Source of the DNA: Candidatus Sericytochromatia bacterium
GTDB taxonomy: Bacteria > Cyanobacteriota > Sericytochromatia > UBA7694
Assembly: GCA_018780035.1 (NCBI GenBank)
Contig: JADMKE010000024.1
Location: forward strand, 372,001 to 436,000
Length of the DNA stretch: 64,000 nt
Direction of reading: 5' to 3'
Below the pieces are notes generated by a model. The model searched no databases. It saw only the letters and a program-made list of their open reading frames with translations, and was not told where the DNA came from. Within the stretch, counting starts at the first letter, position 1; each line of letters begins with the position of its first letter. A program made the translations under genes and the position numbers. Shown piece by piece: positions 59,480-64,000 of this stretch.

Positions 59480-60556
59480 ATGTTTGCTGATTCCCCGACC
59501 CTGGTCAGCGTTTACGAAAAAATGCTGCTCTGCCGCAGCTTGGACGAAATTCTGGCCCAAACCCGAATTCTTGGCAATCCCTTTTACATTGGCTCCACCT
59601 TTGAAGAACCGCTGGTGCTCTTGGGTATGGCCATGAACGTGGGCATGGGCATCAATCATGATGTGCTGGCAGCTTATTACCGCTCTTTGCCCATCCTCGT
59701 GGGTATGGGAGTCGAACCTGGTGCATTTATGCGCCAAGCGGCGATGTCCGAACAGGATCCCTTTTCCAAAGGCCGCCAGATGGTCAACCATTTTTGTGAA
59801 CCCGAACTGAATATAATCCCGGTTTCGTCCTGTGTGACTGTCGAAGCAGGTAAAGGCTTTGCCGCCGCCTTAATTCAAAAAATGCACTCCCAAAGCCCCG
59901 TTTTGACCTTGGTGCATTTGGGCGATGCGATGTGTGCCGAAGCGGATTATTGGGTGATGTTGCAAGAGATTGCTTTGCGTGAATTGCCTGTACTTGCGGT
60001 GATCAGCAATAATGCGGCCGGGATTCACACGCCCTATTCACAAGGCTCTGCTGCCCCTTGTCAGAGCGCCTGGGGTTTGGCTTGCCAGATCGCGACGTCC
60101 TCTCGGCCCACAGACCCACACCTCAAACAATACGTTTCCAGTTACAGCCCAGCCCTGCCCGAAGGTGTGCAATTCAGCCCCAGTCCCAAACCAGGCTGGG
60201 AAATTGTCGATGGCAGCGATGTGCCATCGGTCTGGCACAGCTGCCAAGTGGCCTTTGACTATATCCGAAACAGTGGCAAACCCTATTTGCTCGAATTGCG
60301 CACCGAACGTGGGCGCCACCACTCATCTTCCAGCAATCCTTCGGGCCAGATTTTGGAATCGGTCAAAGCGGCAGACCCGCTGGGCAAATTTGAGGCCCAA
60401 CTGAAACAGGCAGGGATCTTAAGTGACTCACAGATCGCCACCATGCAAAGCGAAGTCAAAGCCAAACTGATGGCTGAAGCCGAGCAAATCAAACACGAGA
60501 AAGTGTCTGAAGACGCCTTCTCGGGCATGTATTACGAAGGGGCTTTACCAGTTTAA
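59480..60556 (+). CDS. Thiamine-diphosphate-dependent dehydrogenase E1-alpha-like protein
   Basis: A 358-residue protein of the E1-alpha family (branched-chain or pyruvate dehydrogenase alpha subunit). The fold is recognised from LLCRSLDEILAQTRILGNPFYIGSTFEEP and from the cofactor motif region HLGDAMCAEADYWVMLQEIALRELPVLAVISNNAAGIHTPY. The usual GDG start of the ThDP motif is GDA here, and the closing NN is kept. GAGG precedes ATG 59480. No E1-beta, E2 or E3 gene is next to it, whereas these normally form an operon. It may work with distant subunits or have a different job. The end overlaps the convergent lipoprotein gene. Confidence 0.75.
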   Translation: MFADSPTLVSVYEKMLLCRSLDEILAQTRILGNPFYIGSTFEEPLVLLGMAMNVGMGINHDVLAAYYRSLPILVGMGVEPGAFMRQAAMSEQDPFSKGRQMVNHFCEPELNIIPVSSCVTVEAGKGFAAALIQKMHSQSPVLTLVHLGDAMCAEADYWVMLQEIALRELPVLAVISNNAAGIHTPYSQGSAAPCQSAWGLACQIATSSRPTDPHLKQYVSSYSPALPEGVQFSPSPKPGWEIVDGSDVPSVWHSCQVAFDYIRNSGKPYLLELRTERGRHHSSSSNPSGQILESVKAADPLGKFEAQLKQAGILSDSQIATMQSEVKAKLMAEAEQIKHEKVSEDAFSGMYYEGALPV

Positions 60557-61930
60557 AATCTGCAGACCCAGGCGCAGATTGTCACCTTCGCGCAGATCGG
60601 GCACCCCGTTGCCATTGGCATCGTCGCTGCTGAAGCAGGAACTGTCACCCACCAGCACCAATTTACCCGAACCGTAGGTGCTGGCCAAAACCGTGCCAAA
60701 GGAGCCATCATTGCTGGCAATCCGGAAAGAACTTGCGCCAGTGCGTATAACAACCTTGGCATTGGCTGAGCCCTGGATTTGAACGCTGCCACTTTGGTAC
60801 AAAGTGACTTGTTTGAGGCTGTCGGTAATCGGATGGCTGCTAAAGCTATTGAAAGTGAGCATACCTGAATTGTTTTCACGCAGGGTATCTTCGCCAAAGG
60901 CAATGCCAAAAGGCTTGAGCATGAGATTTGTGGCGGAGGCATTAAATCCACCAAAACCTGCCCATTCCCCCAAAACAACCACTTTTCCACCATTGAGCAC
61001 AAAGGCCTGAATTGCCCCAATTTCTTCAGCAGAAAAGGCCTTATTCGGACTGGTCAAAACCAGGATATCTGTGTCACTCAGATTATCCATATTTTCCCCC
61101 AAGGGTTTGAGCCCAAAACCGGCTTTGACCACTTCGTCCTGAAAGGCTTTGAGACGGGCCAAAGCGGTCTCTCCACTCAGACCAAAAGGAGATTTACTGG
61201 TATCAAAACTGACCTGTACCTGCCGGTTTTTAGGCGCGAGGGCAATTGCCCCCAATTGAATATTTTGATTGGGCAAAACCGCCTGGGTCTTAATCTGATT
61301 GTTAAACCCCTGTTTGGAGATACTCAAGCGCAATTGCACAGATTCAGAATAACTCAAACTGAAATTGCCATTGGCATCACTCAAGGTACTCTGTTTGCTG
61401 TCGAAGATGACCGCTGCAGACACCGGTTTGCCGGAGCTGTCTGTCACATTTCCCGTCAAAGTGGCGGTTTTGGGATCGAGTTTGATCGCGACAAAATGGG
61501 CCTGATCGGTTCCCACGGGAGGCAATGCGCTGAAATTGACGTTGCGCACAGTTTCAACGTACCCAGCAGCCTTGACCCGAATGGTATAGTCTGCATCAAG
61601 GCGCAATTGCTGAAAATTGACCAAGCCATTGCCATCGGTGATGGCTGTTTTAGTGGCAATGGCAGCAGCGCTGATTTCAACTTCGGCACCACTGACATTT
61701 TTGACATTGGAATCGGTGATCAACAATTGGACATTGGTGGTGGGGGCAGGAATCACAGTTCCCGTAACAGCAGGCGTGGGCGTTGCTGTCGGCCCAGGAC
61801 AGACAGCTGTTCCAGGGGTACCACAGGGATCGGGTTCAGCTGGACAACCGCTGAGGCTCAAAAGCAGGGTTAAGGCAAACAATCCCGTTCGTTGAGAACG
61901 AATCATTGAAATGAAATTAATCTTTGGCAT
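60545..61930 (-). CDS. Lipoprotein with carboxypeptidase-regulatory-like and GATase-like domains
   Basis: A 461-residue exported lipoprotein. The signal TGLFALTLLLSLSGCPA has the lipobox LSGC. A Pro/Thr linker (TPTPAVTGT) leads to two carboxypeptidase-regulatory-like beta-sandwich repeats (about residues 65-155 and 150-235; AEVEISAAAIATKTAITDGNG and GNVTDSSGKPVSAAVIFDSK). From about 240 a Rossmann-like GATase-type region (DILVLTSPNKAFSAEEIGAIQAFVLNGGKVVVLGEW) follows. The C-terminus ends with a short Ca-binding-like repeat (DANGNGVPDLREGD). Start 61930 overlaps the protease stop by 14 bp; ATG 61906 is an alternative. Third gene of the operon. Confidence 0.75.
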   Translation of the reverse strand: MPKINFISMIRSQRTGLFALTLLLSLSGCPAEPDPCGTPGTAVCPGPTATPTPAVTGTVIPAPTTNVQLLITDSNVKNVSGAEVEISAAAIATKTAITDGNGLVNFQQLRLDADYTIRVKAAGYVETVRNVNFSALPPVGTDQAHFVAIKLDPKTATLTGNVTDSSGKPVSAAVIFDSKQSTLSDANGNFSLSYSESVQLRLSISKQGFNNQIKTQAVLPNQNIQLGAIALAPKNRQVQVSFDTSKSPFGLSGETALARLKAFQDEVVKAGFGLKPLGENMDNLSDTDILVLTSPNKAFSAEEIGAIQAFVLNGGKVVVLGEWAGFGGFNASATNLMLKPFGIAFGEDTLRENNSGMLTFNSFSSHPITDSLKQVTLYQSGSVQIQGSANAKVVIRTGASSFRIASNDGSFGTVLASTYGSGKLVLVGDSSCFSSDDANGNGVPDLREGDNLRLGLQILNW

Positions 61931-63344
61931 TGTGCTCTGTCCATTTTAACGCCCTCAAGGCGTTGAGTTTGCCGTAGCCACTGGCCTGGTCAAACCCCAG
62001 GGCATCCATATCGTCGGCAGTGGCAATTAAGCGGCTGCGAATTTGCGCAGGAGTCAAATTGGGTTCACGGCTCAACATCAAGGCCACCACACCCGTCACG
62101 TGGGGACAGGCCATGGAGGTGCCAGAAGTGGCCGCATAATAGGTGCTGGTGACCCGTTTTTGGTAATACTCATAAGTGGGATAAGAGGGCCAGGTGGACC
62201 AAATTTGTTGGCCTTCTGCCGCTGTGGCACTTTGTCCCCCACCCCCGGGTGCCACCAAATCAATCTCGGGCCCCCCATTGGAATAACTGGCCACCTTATC
62301 ATATTGGGTATGGGCACCGACGGCTATCACACCGGGATAAGCGGCAGGGACCGTGATCGGCGAAATTGTACCCACCAAACGGGCACTTTCGTTGCCTGTG
62401 GCTGAGACAATCGAAATATTTTTTTGCAGGGCCAGTTCAATCACGTCCACCAGGGCCTGGGTGCTTTTATTGGCGGGTCCACCAATGCTGATATTGATCA
62501 CCCGCACATTGCGATCGATCGCTCGCTGAAAAGCGGCGGTTAAGACAGCCGCATCGGTATTTCCAGCATAGTCGGTGGCTTTGATGGGCACAATCCGCAC
62601 CCCTTCACCACTCACCCCCGCAACCCCAATTTGGTTGTTCATTTGAGCGGCAATCACCCCTGTAACATGGGTCCCATGGCCATTGCCATCCATCCCACCA
62701 TAGTTTTTGGTCAGTCCCGAAAGTGGATTGCGATAAACATCGGGACCTTTTTCTTCGTTCCAGACATCTTCAAACTTTTCTAAATGTTCGATCAGGTCAG
62801 GATGATTGGGATCTACCCCTGAGTCAATCACCGCAATTTTGAGATTTTTATTGCCCGTGCTTAAAGCCCAAGCTTGATCCACGCCGCTGCTTTTCATATT
62901 CCATTGCAGACCATAATTGGGATCATTCGGACGCACCACAGAGGCCGTCTGCATGGTCTGAAAGCCAGGAAGTTTAAAACTGGGGTTGGGTTCGGCATAA
63001 GCCACTGAAACACTTTTTTCAAGCTGGCTCATAGATTGCAACAATGAGGTACGCGCAGGAATGCGCAATAAATATATCCCCTGATCTTTGGAAATCAACC
63101 GCGCATCTTCGATTTTGACATTTTCAGGCAAAACAGAGTTCAGGTCAGCGGCTTTGTCACGCAATTTAAGCAGGATATCGCGACTGTGGGCCAGGTCGAC
63201 ACCCGCCAAAGGCATGGTAAGAGACCCCGTTGCTGCATTCTGAGCAGAGGTGGGGGCCAAACCGTTGAGAGAGACACTTGAACAAGCGCTCAATACAGTT
63301 AAACCCAGGGCAAAAAGTGATTTAGGAGTAGAGCCTTTGAACAT
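61917..63344 (-). CDS. Subtilisin-family (S8) lipoprotein protease
   Basis: A 475-residue exported serine protease. The signal ends in a lipobox LSAC (TVLSACSS). A short own propeptide region (LLRIPARTSLLQSMSQLEKSVSVAYAEPNPSF, I9 type) precedes the catalytic domain: Asp in IAVIDSGVDPNHPD, His in GNGHGTHVTGVIAAQ, Ser in SGTSMACPHVTGV, with the oxyanion Asn in SATGNES. So the triad is complete. It probably acts at the cell surface. The upstream gene encodes a further propeptide-like protein and overlaps the start by 23 bp. Confidence 0.92.
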   Translation of the reverse strand: MFKGSTPKSLFALGLTVLSACSSVSLNGLAPTSAQNAATGSLTMPLAGVDLAHSRDILLKLRDKAADLNSVLPENVKIEDARLISKDQGIYLLRIPARTSLLQSMSQLEKSVSVAYAEPNPSFKLPGFQTMQTASVVRPNDPNYGLQWNMKSSGVDQAWALSTGNKNLKIAVIDSGVDPNHPDLIEHLEKFEDVWNEEKGPDVYRNPLSGLTKNYGGMDGNGHGTHVTGVIAAQMNNQIGVAGVSGEGVRIVPIKATDYAGNTDAAVLTAAFQRAIDRNVRVINISIGGPANKSTQALVDVIELALQKNISIVSATGNESARLVGTISPITVPAAYPGVIAVGAHTQYDKVASYSNGGPEIDLVAPGGGGQSATAAEGQQIWSTWPSYPTYEYYQKRVTSTYYAATSGTSMACPHVTGVVALMLSREPNLTPAQIRSRLIATADDMDALGFDQASGYGKLNALRALKWTEHNAKD

Positions 63345-64000
63345 GTATCACTGCAGGGTGGAGCATCAATATCCTGACTGCTTTATTGGCATTCATACTT
63401 TGTGGCAGTTGCAGGCGGTAAGAGTAAAAAGAGCGTTTTTCAACTTCGCGGGTCCCATAAATCTGGTGAAACAGGGCCAGGGTCTCGGGCCGGGTATCAG
63501 GGCGGAAATCCACGATGATCTGATTGCCCCCATCGAGGGGAATGGGGGTGATAATTGCAGTGCCATTGGGAATCTGGTTCTGATTATTGGCGGGGGCAGG
63601 AGAAGCCGCCCCCTGAGCGTTAGTCGCAGGAGACGCCGAAGTCACTGGGGTGGGAATTTTCATGCGGTAATTGGGCTCCGCATATTCAACCAAGGGACTT
63701 TGCCCATAGAGCTTAACAGCGTCTTCAACCGAAAGATTTTGGGGCAGACGCAGGCGGTGCACCTTGATCCCAGAAATCACGCTGAGTTGACTCACACCGT
63801 GGTGGCTGTTGATAAAACGGATATCGTCGGGGGTGGCAGTGGCCTTAAATTTGACCAAAAACTCATTGGGCAGATAATCGGTGCTTTTGACGGGAGTGCC
63901 TGGATTATAGGGCTGTACATTCACAGCCTGGGGGTTGATATGATCCGCCACGACATACGCAGGCACAGGGTCGGTGTCGGTGACATAAGCCAAACTGGCA
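63322..64000 (-). CDS. Tandem subtilisin propeptide (I9)-like protein, 5' end outside window
   Basis: The gene is cut by the end of the window; its 5' part lies beyond 64000, and the visible N-terminus (ASLAYVTD) looks like the last residues of a signal peptide. Two units resemble the propeptide of subtilisins: EFLVKFKATATPDDIRFINSHHG with VEYAEPNYR, and IIVDFRPDTRPETLALFHQIYG with a matching end VIHVQRLYS. The two are joined by a Pro/Ala/Asn-rich linker (about residues 115-140). There is no catalytic domain, so it would act as an inhibitor or folding helper for the S8 protease downstream. Stop lies inside the protease start (23-bp overlap). Confidence 0.72.
   Translation of the reverse strand, partial: ASLAYVTDTDPVPAYVVADHINPQAVNVQPYNPGTPVKSTDYLPNEFLVKFKATATPDDIRFINSHHGVSQLSVISGIKVHRLRLPQNLSVEDAVKLYGQSPLVEYAEPNYRMKIPTPVTSASPATNAQGAASPAPANNQNQIPNGTAIITPIPLDGGNQIIVDFRPDTRPETLALFHQIYGTREVEKRSFYSYRLQLPQSMNANKAVRILMLHPAVIHVQRLYS

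Noticed and set aside
1..64000. CRISPR arrays, tRNA or rRNA genes, HIP1 (GCGATCGC) repeats, attachment sites
   Set aside because: None noticed by eye on either strand; a tRNA and covariance-model scan would be the decisive test.

Overview
The window looks like chromosomal DNA of a free-living diderm (Gram-negative-type) bacterium of moderate GC. Evidence for an outer membrane: a beta-barrel porin-like protein with an SLH-type N-terminus and a terminal Phe, a second barrel-ended secreted protein, and several lipoproteins. A single-SLH porin, a short RRM RNA-binding protein of the cyanobacterial Rbp type, MenA, GshB and a GTA-N8-TAC (NtcA-like) palindrome would fit a non-photosynthetic relative of Cyanobacteria (Sericytochromatia/Blackallbacteria-like). 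That placement is an inference; no rRNA or ribosomal marker is present to test it. No tRNA, rRNA, CRISPR array or intact insertion sequence was seen.

Layout. (1) 1-4140: prs, then an AT-rich, gene-poor stretch with a near-consensus promoter in front of a 52-codon ORF, a Pro/Thr-rich lipoprotein, an XRE regulator broken by a stop codon, and a BrnT/BrnA-like toxin-antitoxin pair. (2) 4194-15363 (minus): one tightly packed array, hypothetical - HI0933-type flavoprotein - GH31 glucosidase - TPR membrane protein - recJ - apt - rel. (3) 15495-19330: a Crp/Fnr regulator and DUF2892 membrane protein face the coupled nadK-porin pair across a terminator. (4) 19608-24179: AT-rich lipoprotein, TMEM175-like channel coupled to an AlkZ-like winged-helix protein, and a B12-binding radical SAM enzyme. 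(5) 24176-29093 (minus): a molybdopterin-oxidoreductase-like protein without any N-terminal cysteines, a cyclic-nucleotide-domain histidine kinase and a DUF3369 response regulator, packed as an operon. (6) 29205-37607: barrel protein, orphan PilB/GspE-like ATPase with an altered P-loop, lytic-transglycosylase-like protein, nadR, sarcosine-oxidase-like flavoprotein, CPBP protease, HIT protein. (7) 37640-48850: several hypotheticals, alpha/beta hydrolase, a membrane protein with YbjN-like domains, an ETHE1-like metallo-beta-lactamase enzyme behind an FNR-type promoter, aldehyde dehydrogenase, cupin, lipoprotein. (8) 49040-55118: a cluster of predicted peptidases (two HExxH proteins flanking a His/Cys caspase-like protein). 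(9) 55135-60556: menA, gshB with a DUF155/Rmd1 protein, RRM protein, orphan E1-alpha. (10) 60545-64000 (minus): an export operon of tandem I9-type propeptide protein, S8 lipoprotein protease and carboxypeptidase-regulatory-like lipoprotein; the first gene runs off the window.

How they work together. Nucleotide and NAD metabolism is well represented (Prs makes PRPP, used by Apt; Rel makes the alarmone; NadK and NadR handle NAD). The Crp/DUF2892 locus and the ETHE1-like gene carry class II Crp/Fnr promoter architecture and share an ATAC-N8-GTAT motif, suggesting a common redox or sulfur-stress regulon. The most unusual unit is the molybdopterin-like protein/kinase/response-regulator operon, which may be a redox or ligand sensing pathway that has not been described.
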